64,000 nucleotides of DNA. It comes from Melieria omissa. Taxonomy: Eukaryota > Arthropoda > Insecta > Diptera > Ulidiidae. The notes below the pieces were generated by a model. The model made no database searches. It worked only from the letters and a program-made list of their open reading frames with translations, and was not told where the DNA came from. A program made the position numbers and the translations under genes. Positions 41,193-52,700 of this stretch are shown here, one piece after another (position 1 is the first letter of the stretch; every line of letters starts with the position of its first letter). The DNA is taken from positions 89,145,648 to 89,209,647 of the forward strand of contig OZ020267.1 of the NCBI GenBank assembly GCA_963971225.1. The letters are read 5' to 3'.

Positions 41193-42131
41193 TATGGTAT
41201 CAGAAGTTGAAAAAATTAAACATGAATTTATAAAGGAAAAGGTTTGGCCACTTTATATATATATGCTCCAGCTGCCACACCCACTTTAAGGTTTTCGAAA
41301 GCTTACCAATTAAAATTACATCGTGGAACTAGTATCGTCAACAGCCTTCTAAAAATACAGTTTTAGTTGTAGTAAAATACGAATATTTTTGAAAGTGGGC
41401 GTGGCAGACCGCCCATTTTTAGTGTGAGCTTTTATCTCATTATTTTAAGCTCAAATACAAAACTTCATAATTCTATCTCTAATATTAAGAAAGTTATTTC
41501 AATATTAAAGTTCCTTTCGTATGGGAGGTGGGCGTGGCAGTGGTCCAATTTTAATGATTTTTTGTAAATTTCTTAATTTCCACCACGAAAACAATCTCAC
41601 CAAGTTTCATCGAAATAGGACAACGCTAAGTATTAAGTATACGTTCACTTAGATTATTATTTCTATTTTTTACGCCGCGTATGGGCGATTATTCATTTTT
41701 CGACAGTTGAAAAACGTATTTTGAGTATTTTATACGTTGCTGCTCACGTTGGAATTGTGAGCAAGGCAACGTCTGAACGTATTTCGACAGCGTATTTACG
41801 CCGTACGCCGTGCGTACATTTACTTTAAGCCAAGTATTTTGGAACTTTTTAAGATCGGTACAGTTGGGAACGAATTTTTCACCATCTTTTCCTCAAAACC
41901 GGCTTTTAAAATGGTTTCGTAAATGTGATGCCGGCAAGGTAAGTACAAGGTTGAGTGCAAAACTCTCAACATCATGATCAAGACCTAAATAGTAGCTATC
42001 AGAATATGAACTGCATTCCTGCCCCTGATCTTGCACCTATCCAAAGCAGCAGCAAGCTTAGGAGTCATTATTGTTTGACGCCCTCTTTTTTTTCTGGAGG
42101 AGATAAATCTTTTGTGACTCGCGGAACTTCC
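41193..42131. other. Non-coding region with GGGCGTGGC repeats
   Basis: No gene recognised. GGGCGTGGCAG occurs at about 41398 and 41530 in a setting (phrases close to 'ccaagtttcatcgaaatagg') typical of a repeat family common in fly genomes. 41690-41850 has repeated CGTATTT/TACG words. A 64-codon frame at 41955 has no motif. Confidence 0.4.
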
Positions 42132-42530
42132 TTAATCACTTACATCTAAATCTTCGCTACTGCTTGAACTCGACGTGATGAGCATGGCAGCTGGCATTGA
42201 GCTGGAAAAAACATTAATAATATGAAATTTAATCAAATTGGAAATACATAAATATAAACACAATAGATACTTACTCAGTTGTTGAGTTTCATTATATATT
42301 CGCTCTTTTTTCTTATCCTTTCGTATTTTTCGCTCAGAAACTTGTCTCTCTTTCGCCATTAGCTGGTAATCAATTCCATACATAAACCCAGGCCGTCCTA
42401 TCAACCGCTGATTGGTTAAGAACTGCTTAGCTTCTTCAATGGAAATGATACTCAAAGCATTTGCGTGCGCTATGTCGAATAGATCCTCAAGTTTTTTAAC
42501 GAAATCTGTTTCTTTTTTTTTATGAACCAC
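42132..42530 (-). pseudogene. Transposon-associated unknown protein, C-terminal fragment
   Basis: The frame reads KKLEDLFDIAHANALSIIS, IEEAKQFLTNQRLIGRPG and KERQVSERKIRKDKKKER, a pattern I associate with uncharacterised proteins found in many copies in arthropod genomes. GTAAGT at about 42276 and TTTTCCAG at about 42203 suggest an intron inside the frame; a serine-rich SSSSSSEDLD end follows. The 5' part is broken near 42540. It lies 900 bp from the inverted-repeat element at 43434 and may belong to the same proliferating system. Function unknown. Confidence 0.45.
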
Positions 42531-43433
42531 CGACGATCTTCCAGCATGCTTTTAAAGTTGCCTTCATTGTTGATACAGAGCTTCTAACTTTGGTATACAG
42601 TTCCTTGCGCCGGAATGCGGGCTTTTTCCCAATTTATCATCACTTAGTGTACGGCAAGTGAGGCACTGCCCCGTACGGTTAACTTAAACACCCGTAAATT
42701 GAAAACAACAAAAAAAAATACTTTTAACGTTTGTTTCACCGATGGAAGTTTGTTTCCAACAATTTCATTCGAATATTGCCCGAGCAGATATATTTTTTCT
42801 CGTAGTAGAGGTGGTGACATTGTGCGACCAAACGTGTTCACTTCGAATATACATATATAGATATAAATATTTTTTAGCAAAGATTAATAAAATTATATTT
42901 TCTCGAAAAAGGAATAGCCATGAAGATTTGAATTACCGCTGTCATTTCAAAATCGAAATACTCGCCTACTTGGCGGTACTTAATACGATCCAATTTTTAT
43001 ATATGTAGGGGCGGCCGTAGCCCATCTCGTAGTGCGACATTCGGGTGTAACGCCAATAATACATAGATATATATTGTATGTAGTTTACGAATCTATTTCT
43101 CTTTTTTTATACTGTAAACAAAGCAATTTTCCACCGAACTTGATTTGGGCTAAACATTTTTTGATACCAAAAGTCAACTGATTTTTCATGTGAATTTTTG
43201 ATTACTTTGCATTTTTGGGGGGCGACGGGCACACTTTACACTTATCGGATTAAATTTTCTCTAAAACAAGTTTTATAACGAATATGTTAAGCCAAAAAGA
43301 ACCCAAAATTAAAATTATGTCCTATTTGGAACAAAAATATCCCCATGGTCTTGAAAGTGTTAATGTATAATATAAAATTAATGCATTTGAATGTATCTTT
43401 TGTAACATAAAATCTTTAAAATTGCATTAATAA
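42531..43433. other. Non-coding region
   Basis: AT-rich sequence with a possible broken upstream part of the preceding gene (to about 42640). No other gene, RNA or mobile-element end recognised. Confidence 0.3.
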
Positions 43434-44599
43434 CACTGTGCAAGTCCAAAATTTAGACAGGGGGGGGACCTACTGGGTGAGTTTCCTATAGGTATACTGA
43501 GTTGAATCCACCAGCCGTTTGGTAAGATTGGCTCTAGTTTAAGAGAAATCCGACTTTGAAGTTTGGTAATTTTCGGGAAGTTTGTCGCTTAAGGCAGGTT
43601 CTCACCTTGTGGATCCGAAAAAGTGCACTTTTTTTAGGAATTTTTTTGAGAAAACGGTTAAAGATACAACGCTGAAAATTGTTTCTGGGTATGAACACAC
43701 ATTTATTTAGAGAATACAATTTTTCAAATTGAATGAATCAAAAAAAAGGGGGGGAGGGGGCGTCCATCAGTGGCGGCATGTCGGCGAGGAGGTGTCCCGC
43801 TACCGGAAGTGATTCCGTCAAAACCCGTGATCGGAAACACAAAAATCGAACACATTCTTAATGTGCACCGTATTATCTATTGAATGAACTACGATCATGA
43901 AAAAAAAATCGAAATTAAAAAAGTTATGAGGTTTTGAAAAAAAATTACGATTTTCGCATTTTTTTGTTCACTAATTATTTTTTTAAATAAACAATTTTCA
44001 ATATTTTTGGCTGATCGTAGTTCGTTTATTAGAAAAAACCCTAAAGAACATTTGGAAAAAATTTGTTGACGATTGGTTCATTCCAGCGCCTTCAATCACT
44101 TCCGTAAGGTCCGAAAATGTGGTTCTGAGAAAAACGCGTTTAAAGTTTAAAGCGCGCTTGGCCGGTGCTCTACACTGCTCTATGTAACGGCCTGCAACTT
44201 TTGTAATTTTTCAGATTTTGATCTGAAATTTCTGGAGCACATTTTTGAAACATAAACCTACACGATAAGGCAAAAAAAAATTGTTTTTTTCCACAAGGTG
44301 AGAACCTGCCTTAAGTCTTCGAACGTTTAAATGCTAATAGGTCCTAAATCGTTCCGAATATCGCTTTACTGTCTTCGGCAAGTTTGTAGATATTTTAACG
44401 ACCAACAAATTTGCTTAAGACACCAATCCAAAAAAACCACATTCAAACTGTGTTTTCGACAAAAATGTCCCAAAAACCCCACTTTTTCGTCAATTTAATG
44501 AGATTTTCCGTTTATGCATGCCAAACTGTAAGAAATTTCCATTCATACTCTCAAGAAAGCAACAAACTTGACTTTTCCCCATGATTCAGTAAACAATAT
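43434..44599 (+). repeat. Left long inverted repeat (with insertion)
   Basis: Matches 47243-47691 in reverse once the 718-bp insertion and one TTAA are removed. A run of eight G at about 43459 corresponds to seven C at about 47649. Confidence 0.85.
43593..44310. mobile_element. TTAA-target MITE nested in inverted repeat
   Basis: 718 bp with perfect ends GGCAGGTTCTCACCTTGTGG and the reverse complement, flanked by TTAA (43589-43592 and 44311-44314). The opposite arm of the host element has one TTAA at the matching site (about 47523), a clean empty site. TTAA targeting is the mark of piggyBac-type elements, but these usually begin CCC or CCY, so the family assignment is open. No coding frame. 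Confidence 0.85.
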
Positions 44600-44720
44600 T
44601 AAACGTTATTAATATTAAACATTAATTATTAAACAATATTAATCTTGATTTCACTTCAAATTTTTATTAGATACTTTGCTAAACTTTGAACTATGGAACA
44701 TATTATATATATTTCGTTGC

Positions 44721-46522
44721 TTATTCTGTTTCTTCTTCATCTTCTTGTTGCAAGTTCCAGCAAATGTCCCCAAGGAGAGCATCGAGCTTCTTGCCACTGT
44801 ACCAGTGCTCGAGTCTTGCCGTCACCTGATGAAAACGTTCGCCATGCTCATCGGATTCGGTTGGTGATTGTTCGGCGAATTTGTCCATGTGGCAATGTAA
44901 GAAATGAATTTTCAATGACATTCTTACATTGATATTGTGGAATGCAGCAAGCATGTTTTCAATGTGCATGCGAAAATTGTCATCGCGATGTATTCCAAGT
45001 ACATTTTGAATTACGGCTTTGACACAATCCCAAGTCACAAGCTCCATATCAGACAGACAGGCTTCAAATTGTTCATCCCTCATCAATCGTCGAATATCGG
45101 GTCCATTGAGAATGCCTGTGATTAAATTATTCGGAAATAAGTGTTAGGTACTGTATAATAGAGCATGACTGATATAAATATATGGTTTCAAACAAACCTT
45201 CTTTAATTTTCATTCCGCTCAATCTCGGGAAAATTCGTTTCAATTCATTGAATGCACTGCCGTCAGGATTTAGTGCCTTAATGAAGTTCTTAACAATTCC
45301 AAGTTTGATATGGAGCGGTGGCAGCAACACTTTTGTGATTGGCACAAGTGGAACCTCAATGATGTTTCCATGGAGCAATCTGAATGCTTCTCTCAGTGGC
45401 CAGTCCTTTTTGTTGTATTGATCGCCAGAAAATCGAGTGTTCCACAAACACATAAAGCACATGTGTCTTGTGTATCCCGTCTGCATCCCTCTAAGTAGAG
45501 ATATCACTTTCAAATCTGCACAAATTTTCCAACGATGATCTTCGTATTCCAACAAATCAATGATCTTTTTCAGCATGCGTAATTTTCTGTCGTATTTGTG
45601 CTGATAGCAATCGGGACACTGTTTTTTGCGTTCGTAATATGCAGTAAAATCGCCTTGAGACTGCTCTTAGATGAATCAATGAACAATCGCCAATCTTCCG
45701 GCTTGTATTCATTGTGCATCGTTAGAACTAAACCCTTGATATTAGTGCAATATGCTAATGAATTGTTTTCGATGGCTTTGAAAAAACCAGTGAAGCGACG
45801 ATGACGACCGGTCCCACTATATATATTTACATTTGGTGCTAATATATTCGATTTTCTCAAATCATGAGGCAAAAGAATGGACTGCCGCTGTGATAATTTG
45901 AGGCGACGCACCATGTTATCCAAACCACTTTGGGAAATTTCGATGTGTTTGCATGGTGCAGTTACATTGGATGGTACATAAAATTATCCATACGATTCTG
46001 CGTCAGCAACGGAAGTAGGTGGAATGTATGCTTCTGTTGGACTTTGTCTTCTCGGGATTGTCATGAAATTCGAATGTGGTAGCGGCAACTGAACAAACAC
46101 TGTTCCTCTATATTCCATTTTACGTTTTTTGGCTCGGTTTATCCCGTTCGCACCATTAACACAAGCATAACACTCATCTGGATTATGTTCTGTAGGCTGT
46201 GTCCAAATCACTGGAGCGCCAAAAGGCATACAGTCGGCTTCTCCTGTGATGAAGAAGAAAGTTGAATTTGTTGAAGTAATTTAAAAATGAATTAATACCA
46301 TACATGATTTCATTTACCTCTTTTCCATCGATTTAAGTTCCACAAACAAGTCGTACAAATGATTGATGGAGCCCAATCTACATCACAGATGAAAGTCTGG
46401 TTGAAATATTGCACGTACAATTCAGCAATTTCCGTAGTGATTGCGCGCTTGCTAGCCATCATAGTGTGCTTTCCACAAACATAGCAATATCTATTAAATG
46501 ACGCTGCACCGCATGAATTCAT
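44721..46522 (-). pseudogene. Putative transposase or element protein, multi-exon, broken
   Basis: Pieces in order: 46320-46522 (CYVCGKHTM..ICTTCLWNLNRWKRG, a CxxC-CxxC finger); intron to 46244 or so (GTAAAT..TCACAG); 45984-46243 (MPFGAPVIWTQPTEHNPDECYAC); an in-frame TAA at 45984; 45570-45923 (WRLFIDSSKSSLKAILLH); a frameshift near 45573; 45193-45576 (WKICADLKVISLLRGMQ, PLREAFRLLHGN, LPPLHIKLGIVKNF); intron with GTTTGT..ATCACAG; 44721-45110 (GPDIRRLMRDEQFEACL, MSLKIHFLHCHMDKF, SDEHGERFHQ). I recognise this as a family repeated across arthropod and cnidarian genomes. The conserved acidic/histidine motifs fit a nuclease, but that is inference. Confidence 0.6.
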
Positions 46523-46698
46523 TTAGCGTAGTTCTATTAAATTTATTTCTTGAATAAATGAATTCACGTTCCGACACTAACAAACAATGAAGCTGTTTAA
46601 TCTGCTGTTGGTTGGCTGCTCTGCTCTTTGACTTTTCCACAAAGTTAAAACTGATGTACTTCAATCAACTGCTGTTGCTTGACTAACGCTCCGGATAT

Positions 46699-47075
46699 CC
46701 GGAGCCTTTATTTATCACTTATTTTCTAGTACCCAGTTCCAGTACCTAGTTCTAGTACCCAGTTTCTAGTACCTACTAACTACCTACTAGAAAATAACTA
46801 TCTGGGGAAAATAGCTGCGTTTAACCGGAGCCTTTATTTATCACTTATTTTCTAGTACCTAGTTCTAGTACCCAGTTTCTAGTACCTACTAGAAAATAAA
46901 TATCTGGGGAAAATAGCTGTGGTTAACCGGAGCCTTTATTTATCACTTATTTTCTAGTACCTAGTTCTAGTACCCAGTTTCTAGTACCTACTAACTACCT
47001 ACTAGAAAATAACTATCTGGGAAAAATAGCTGCGGTTAACCGGAGCCTTGATTTATCACTTAGTTCCTAGTGCCT
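46699..47075 (+). repeat. Minisatellite, 3.3 units of 102-126 bp
   Basis: Units start CCGGAGCCTTTATTTATCAC at 46699, 46825, 46927 and 47040 and contain inner TAGTACCTAGTT/CTAGTACCCAG repeats and CTACTAGAAAATAACTATC. Length differences come from the number of inner TAGTACC copies. It lies between the gene and the right inverted repeat of the element. Confidence 0.9.
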
Positions 47076-47242
47076 ACTTGTTAACAATTTTCTGATCCTA
47101 TCGCTTACCAGCGCATGCATTAGCGTAGGTAGCATGTATGGCAACCTAAATACACAGCGCGAGAAGAGAATGGAGCCAGTACCTGGTGACCGGTACGCTC
47201 CCATCGTGCCTGCGTTACTTGAACCCTTGTGCGTTTAATATT

Positions 47243-47691
47243 GTTTACTGAATCATGGGGAAAAGTCAAGTTTGTTGCTTTCTTGAGAGTATGAATGGAA
47301 ATTCCTTACAGTTTGGCATGCATAAACGGAAAATCTCATTAAATTGACGAAAAAGTGGGGTTTTTGGGACATTTTTGTCGAAAACACAGTTTGAATGAGG
47401 TTTTTTTGGATTGGTGTCTTAGGCAAATTTGTTGGTCGTTAAAATATCTACAAACTTGCCGAAGACAGTAAAGCGATATTCGGAACGATTTAGGACCTAT
47501 TAGCATTTAAATGTTCGAAGACTTAAGCGACAAACTTCCCGAAAATTACCAAACTTCAAAGTCGGATTTCTCTTAAACTAGAGCCAATCTTACCAAACGG
47601 CTGGTGGATCTCAACTCAGTATACCTATAGGAAACTCACCCAGTAGGTCCCCCCCTGTCTAAATTTTTGAGGGCAAATTTCACGCACAGTG
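47243..47691 (-). repeat. Right long inverted repeat
   Basis: About 449 bp, mirror of the left arm, ending GCACAGTG at 47691. It is free of the TTAA insertion and so gives the ancestral arm sequence. Confidence 0.88.
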
Positions 47692-47696
47692 TAATT

Positions 47697-48092
47697 ATTG
47701 TTATTGGCGGGAAATGTGCACTGCGACCTAAAAGGTCTATTGTGCCCCCTTCTTTGCCTTCACAGTTCGTCCGTAAGTCCAGTATCTAAGAGGAATCTTA
47801 GTATTTTTCCTAAGCCTATGGAAACCCAGTCCGAACCTAGTATAATAAAATCACCCAGATGCTTTTTTCGTTTGTACATTAGTGCAGGGCATATGCCTAG
47901 TATGTGTATTGCAGTTTCATTGTCCTGCAAACAGAACCACAGAGTTCGTTCACCCTGATACCTAGTTTGGCTAGATGATAGTCCAGTCTACAATGCCCTT
48001 TCAATATACCTCGGATAACCCTTGAGAGACTCATACATTCCTCGAACCTTTTCTTGTTGTAAGCTGCAAACCCCTGCTTGGTAGCCACCTTG
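47697..48092 (-). pseudogene. LOA-clade non-LTR 3' end, antisense fragment
   Basis: Minus strand encodes the ORF2 C-terminus (GILKGHCRLDYHLAKLGIRVNELC, then in frame pieces DNETAIHIL) with the CxxC...H...C finger typical of LOA/I-type elements. The 3' UTR in minus sense has GGGGGCACAATAGA and CAGTGCACATTTCC, nearly the same as the 3' UTR of the LOA element ending at 63776. It ends in AT-rich tail sequence next to the Chapaev-like element and abuts the start of the next LOA element. Confidence 0.75.
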
Positions 48093-48398
48093 TCGCGGTG
48101 CAGGGGCTTAGTTACGAGGATCCGGCCTGGCCATGCTGATGGGCATGGTCGAACTATGTTTCAGTCATGTCCGGTGGGTTCAACCGTGTCAGACGGGCAT
48201 TCGGGGAGTACAAACTAAGCGCTACCATCCACCTGAACCTCCGTCTGCTTCCCGTCAATTCTCTATCCCTACCTAAAATCCAGGGGCGTCGGTTCCCACA
48301 ATGGGCGGCACCTGGTCTACGTCTGACTCCAGTGGGGCGTCAGTTTTTCCTTTCACCTGGCAGTAGGTATAAAATGCAACCCCAAACCCCCTTTTTCA

Positions 48399-49718
48399 AT
48401 GGTGAAGCCTACTCCCGGTTTTTCTGCACGGGGTAACCAGACTTCTGGGAATCCTCCCGCCGATCCGTCGGCGGCTTGGGCATTGGATGTGCAGGCCCAA
48501 AGCTCACCTTTCCTTACGACCGAGACTGACACCCAGGGTCCCGAAGGAAGCAAATTACTAGCGGTGGACGATGGCACATTGACTATGTCAATGGAGAGCC
48601 TACTATTGGAGGAGAATGTGGACAGACTAATGTCAGAAGCATCAAAGTCAGCCGTCAAGGTTGATGGAGATGTGGAGATGTTAGATAGCCCACCTACTTC
48701 AACGAGTCGAATTCGGGTACCATGCGTATCTCCTGGTGCGAACCAGGAGAGTGCCGGTAAGGAGGTTGCTGGCATCGAGGGTTCGAAGGCAGGTGCAGAG
48801 CTGTCTGCCAGACAGCGCAAAAGGAGGAGACAGAACAAGAGGAAAGCTGCCGTGAAAGCAGCGGCAAGTACTCAAGTTTTGCCAACCTCAACACCTGTGA
48901 TGGCCACAGGAAAGCGTGACAGAACGGGCGATGATTCGTCTGCTATGGCACACTCTTCTGAGGCCGCTCTGGGGTCTGAGCACTCGGATGTGAAGAGTAG
49001 CAAGGCAAAGAGGAGGAAGGTCCTTGGACCGGAATCGGACGTGCCGGCATACTCGACGCAGGAGTCTATAGGTCAGCCGTCTACTGAAATGGAGACGGCT
49101 GCAGGATCCCGGAAAATGTCGGACGACACTCAGCCATCCACCTCTGGTGCCACTTTCGCGGAAGCGGCTGCCAAAGCGATGATGGTTGAGATACATACCG
49201 ACAAAGGAAATGGTCTGTTGTCCAAAGGACAGCAAGAGTTTTTCGACTCCTACCTTTGGAAGGCAATCGGTGATTCGAAAGAAACACCGATGTTCGAAGG
49301 AAAGCGCGTTGAAAACGGCATCATTAAGGTGCAATGCTCCAACAGGGTTTCTCGAGAATGGCTGGAAAAAGTCGTAGCGAAGATGCCAGCCTGTGAAAAG
49401 AGTAAGTTCGTGCTCACGGACGGAAATAGCATCAGGTTGGTGAGGGCTTCAGCCTGGATACCGGGTATTCTCCGGAAACCAGGTGAAATCCTTGCACGTA
49501 TCCCTGCCCAGAACGCAGGTCTGGACACGAGTCTATGGCGAATATACTCGCTAACCAGGAATGTATCGGCTGTCAACAAAGAAGTCGGTGCACACCTGGT
49601 GGTGGGTATTGACTTAGACTCGTTGAAGGTCCTGAAGTCGAAGTACGGGTACCGTCCCCACCTACACCTGGGGCGGGTGCACTTCCGCCTACAGGGCAAG
49701 GAGGAGCATAAGGCGTGA
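48399..49718 (+). CDS. LOA ORF1 protein (RNA-binding, DUF4780-like)
   Basis: 439 codons, ATG to TGA, uninterrupted. Residues 1-250 are low-complexity, Ser/Thr/Glu-rich, with basic clusters (RQRKRRRQNKRKAAVKAAA, KAKRRKVLG) that look like nuclear-localisation or RNA-binding patches. Residues about 260-430 (AKAMMVEIHTDKGNGLLSK..WLEKVV..RIPAQNAGLDTSLWRIYSL..HLGRVHFRL) form the conserved C-terminal domain seen with LOA-type elements. There is no CCHC knuckle. The stop lies upstream of the ORF2 ATG at 49739, with the ORF2 frame open across it. Confidence 0.8.
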   Translation: MVKPTPGFSARGNQTSGNPPADPSAAWALDVQAQSSPFLTTETDTQGPEGSKLLAVDDGTLTMSMESLLLEENVDRLMSEASKSAVKVDGDVEMLDSPPTSTSRIRVPCVSPGANQESAGKEVAGIEGSKAGAELSARQRKRRRQNKRKAAVKAAASTQVLPTSTPVMATGKRDRTGDDSSAMAHSSEAALGSEHSDVKSSKAKRRKVLGPESDVPAYSTQESIGQPSTEMETAAGSRKMSDDTQPSTSGATFAEAAAKAMMVEIHTDKGNGLLSKGQQEFFDSYLWKAIGDSKETPMFEGKRVENGIIKVQCSNRVSREWLEKVVAKMPACEKSKFVLTDGNSIRLVRASAWIPGILRKPGEILARIPAQNAGLDTSLWRIYSLTRNVSAVNKEVGAHLVVGIDLDSLKVLKSKYGYRPHLHLGRVHFRLQGKEEHKA

Positions 49719-49738
49719 CGGTAGTTTCGGTCCCTGAC

Positions 49739-52700
49739 ATGACTGAAATTATTATCACGCAGATCAACTTGCAGCATAGCAAATCGTCTACTGCTCTACT
49801 ATGCAGCAGGCATGCGAAACTGCAAACATGTCCTCAAATAATATTAATCCAAGAGCCATGGGTGTGCTATAAGCGTATCTTTGGTCTGGGTGCCATTACG
49901 TGGGGACAAATCCTTCAACACGAAGGGAGTGATAGACCGCGAGCATGTACCATCATGCCGCGGTCTATCGAATGCACGATGCTTAGACAATTCTGTTCTC
50001 AAAATGTCATTGCGGTTAAAATAAAGTACTGGGTTGGTGGGAACAGCGTCGAAACTGTAATAGTAACGGCCTACCTGCCGTATGACTCTATACTTCCTCC
50101 TCCTTCGAGGGAGTTAATGGAAGTCGTCAAGTATGCTGAATCCAGGGGTTTGGGACTCATAGGCTGTGATGTGAATTCACAGAACATTGTTTGCGGTAGC
50201 AGTAAATGCAATCCCAGGGGTACTAAACTTTTGGAATTCATTATGTCGGCTGCTCTGGTGATTCAGAACGTTGGTAACAAACCAACTTTTGTTATCAGCA
50301 GAAGACAAGAAGTGATAGATCTTACACTGACCAACAGGAAAGTGGCAGATCAGATCATGCAATGGCGGATATTGGAGGAGGTCTCTCTTTCAAATCACCG
50401 CTTCATCGAATTCCGACTCGGTATTGATCTAATGTCGATACCAGGTGGACGGAATCCTCGCAAGGCGGACTGGAACAGGTTTGGTGAGCTTCTGACAGAG
50501 CGTATGCCAGTCCTGAAAAAACTCCGAACTACAGCCAAGATTGAAGAAGCGACTAGGGAACTAGGAGCAACTTTGACTGGCTGCTATGAGGTGTGTCCGC
50601 TGAGAGCGAGCAGACAAGGCAAAGCAGTCCATGGTGGAGTGCCGAGCTTTCGAAGCTACGCAAACGATCTAGGAAGCTTCTGAATAGGGCCTTAAAGACC
50701 CGAAAAGAGAATGACTGGACCAACTATCACCTCGTCCAAAGAGAATTTAAGAAGAAAGCGAGGTTTGCCAAACTGGTCTCTTTCAGAAACTTTTGTAATG
50801 AAGTTGAAGGTATGAAGGAGTCAACAAGACTGGGCAGGGTTCTACAAAGAGACCGAACGGTTAAGCTTGATTCTCTTAGCCTGCCTGATGAATCCTATAC
50901 TACCTCTAAATCGGAGACCTATAACACTCTCCTAGCGACCCATTTTCCGGGAAGCAGGACAATTCCCACTGTGGTGGGCAGTTGTGTGGTCAATGACACA
51001 GGTAATAGGACTAAAACGCTTAGCTGGTTTTCCGCGTCAGAAGTAGTAACGGGGGAGGCGGTAAGGTTTTCTTTTTCCTCCATCGAAAACTACAAGTCCC
51101 CAGGACCTGATAAAGTGTACCCAATAATGCTGAAGAGGGGTGGAGACAAGCTGATGAGAGCTCTTATAAAGATCTTCACGGCTTGCCTTGCCCATAGTTA
51201 CATTCCAACTCTTTGGCGACAGGTCAGAGTGGTCTTGATTCCCAAACCAGGGAAAGATGACTATACGCTGGCCAAGAGCTTTAGGCCAATCAGCCTGACT
51301 TCTTTCATGCTGAAAAGCTTAGAGCGAATGGTAGAAAAGCACATCCGAGCGAAAGTGCTGACAAGGAGCCCACTCAGTAGAAACCAACACGCTTACCAGA
51401 GTGGAAAATCATGCGACTCAGCCCTACATGACATCGTATCCAAGATTGAAGTGGGGCTGGAAGCTGACCAGTACACTTTGGGCGTCTTTGTGGATATTGA
51501 GGGTGCTTTTGACAATGCAACCTTTGACTCTATATGCTCAGCAGCCAGAATGCATGGGGTAAATGATACCTTGATAAGGTGAATCCGCTCCATGCTCTCC
51601 GAGAGATTGCTAACCGTTGGTGAGAGTGATAGCAATTCGGTCACGGCAGAGGTCGGACGAGGGTGCCCGCAGGGTGGTGTCCTCTCTCAACTGCTGTGGT
51701 GTTTCGTGGTCGACTCTCTACTAAGGGAGATGCAGGATCTCGGAATCCATGTGCAAGCATACGCGGACGATGTCTGTGCACTTGTGTCAGAACGATCCCT
51801 CAGGATGATTTGCAGAAAAATGCAGAAAGTCCTGGATAAGATTGATAACTGGTGCACAGGACACGGTCTTTCCGTCAATCCCAGTAAAACGACTCTGGCC
51901 CTATTTACTAGGACGCGGAAGCTGGATGGTCTCGAACTGCCAGTACTGAAAGGTGTGACCCTCAGTCTATCCACGGAAGTGAAATATTTAGGGGTTATCC
52001 TAGATAGGAAACTAATGTGGAAGACGCATGTCTTGACGAAGGTAGACCGTGCGCTGAAGGTTTTCCAACAGTGCCGTCGAGCTTTTAGCAAGACCTGGGG
52101 CCTGAAGCCGGCGGTGGTCCTTTGGATATATACCGCACTCATCAGGCTCATAATTACGTACGCATCGGTAGTCTGGTGGAGACGAACAATGGTTAAGTCC
52201 ACAGCTTTGGCTCTGAACAGACTACAAAGAAGTGTATGTATATGCATTACGGGTGCCATGAGCACTGTCTCGGGTGACGCCCTAAATGCCATGCTTGACC
52301 TGCTTCCCCTGGATCTAAAAGTTCAAGAAGATGAAAGCGACATGTCGGCTGTATTCCTATGGATACTGTCATGACAACAAGGGCTCGGGTCATAGAGAAA
52401 TCTTCAAGAGGTTGTCAGTGCAATATCTGTTGCTGCTGGCCCCTAAGGATTGCCTAATACCAGTAATATCCTTTAGGAGAAACTTTGAAGTGAGGTTTCC
52501 AACGCGCGGCCAGTGGGACAACCCAGAGGCCATGCTAGGGGATCTGACGGATATTTTCTTCACTGACGGATCCAAGACCGTTAACGGTACTGGAGCTGGA
52601 TGGCACCTCGAAGGAAGTGTCAGATGCTACTACTCACTGGGTGGGCTGACTACCGTCTTTCAGACGGAAATCTTCGCCATTCTGAAAGTAGCGGAATGGA

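Larger units (their letters stand above)
43434..47691 (-). mobile_element. Large TIR transposon, Chapaev/CMC-like by its ends
   Basis: 4258 bp with inverted repeats of about 445 bp (43434-44599 less a 722-bp insertion, and 47243-47691). The outermost bases are CACTGTGC at both ends, flanked by TAA (43431-43433 and 47692-47694), a possible 3-bp duplication. CACTG-type ends and 3-bp duplications fit the CMC group, perhaps Chapaev3; this is inference. It carries one multi-exon minus-strand gene, now broken, and a minisatellite. A TTAA-flanked element sits in the left repeat. Confidence 0.7.

Noticed and set aside
43450..43470. G-run as a possible quadruplex control site
   Set aside because: A single run of eight G, mirrored in the other arm, is just part of the inverted repeat; a quadruplex needs several runs.
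46699..47075. CRISPR-like regular repeats
   Set aside because: Units are over 100 bp with nested inner repeats, no unique spacers, and the genome is eukaryotic; it is a minisatellite.
48353..49334. Minus-strand ORFs of 148-161 residues within LOA ORF1
   Set aside because: GC-rich shadow frames of the plus-strand ORF1, which has the family domain.
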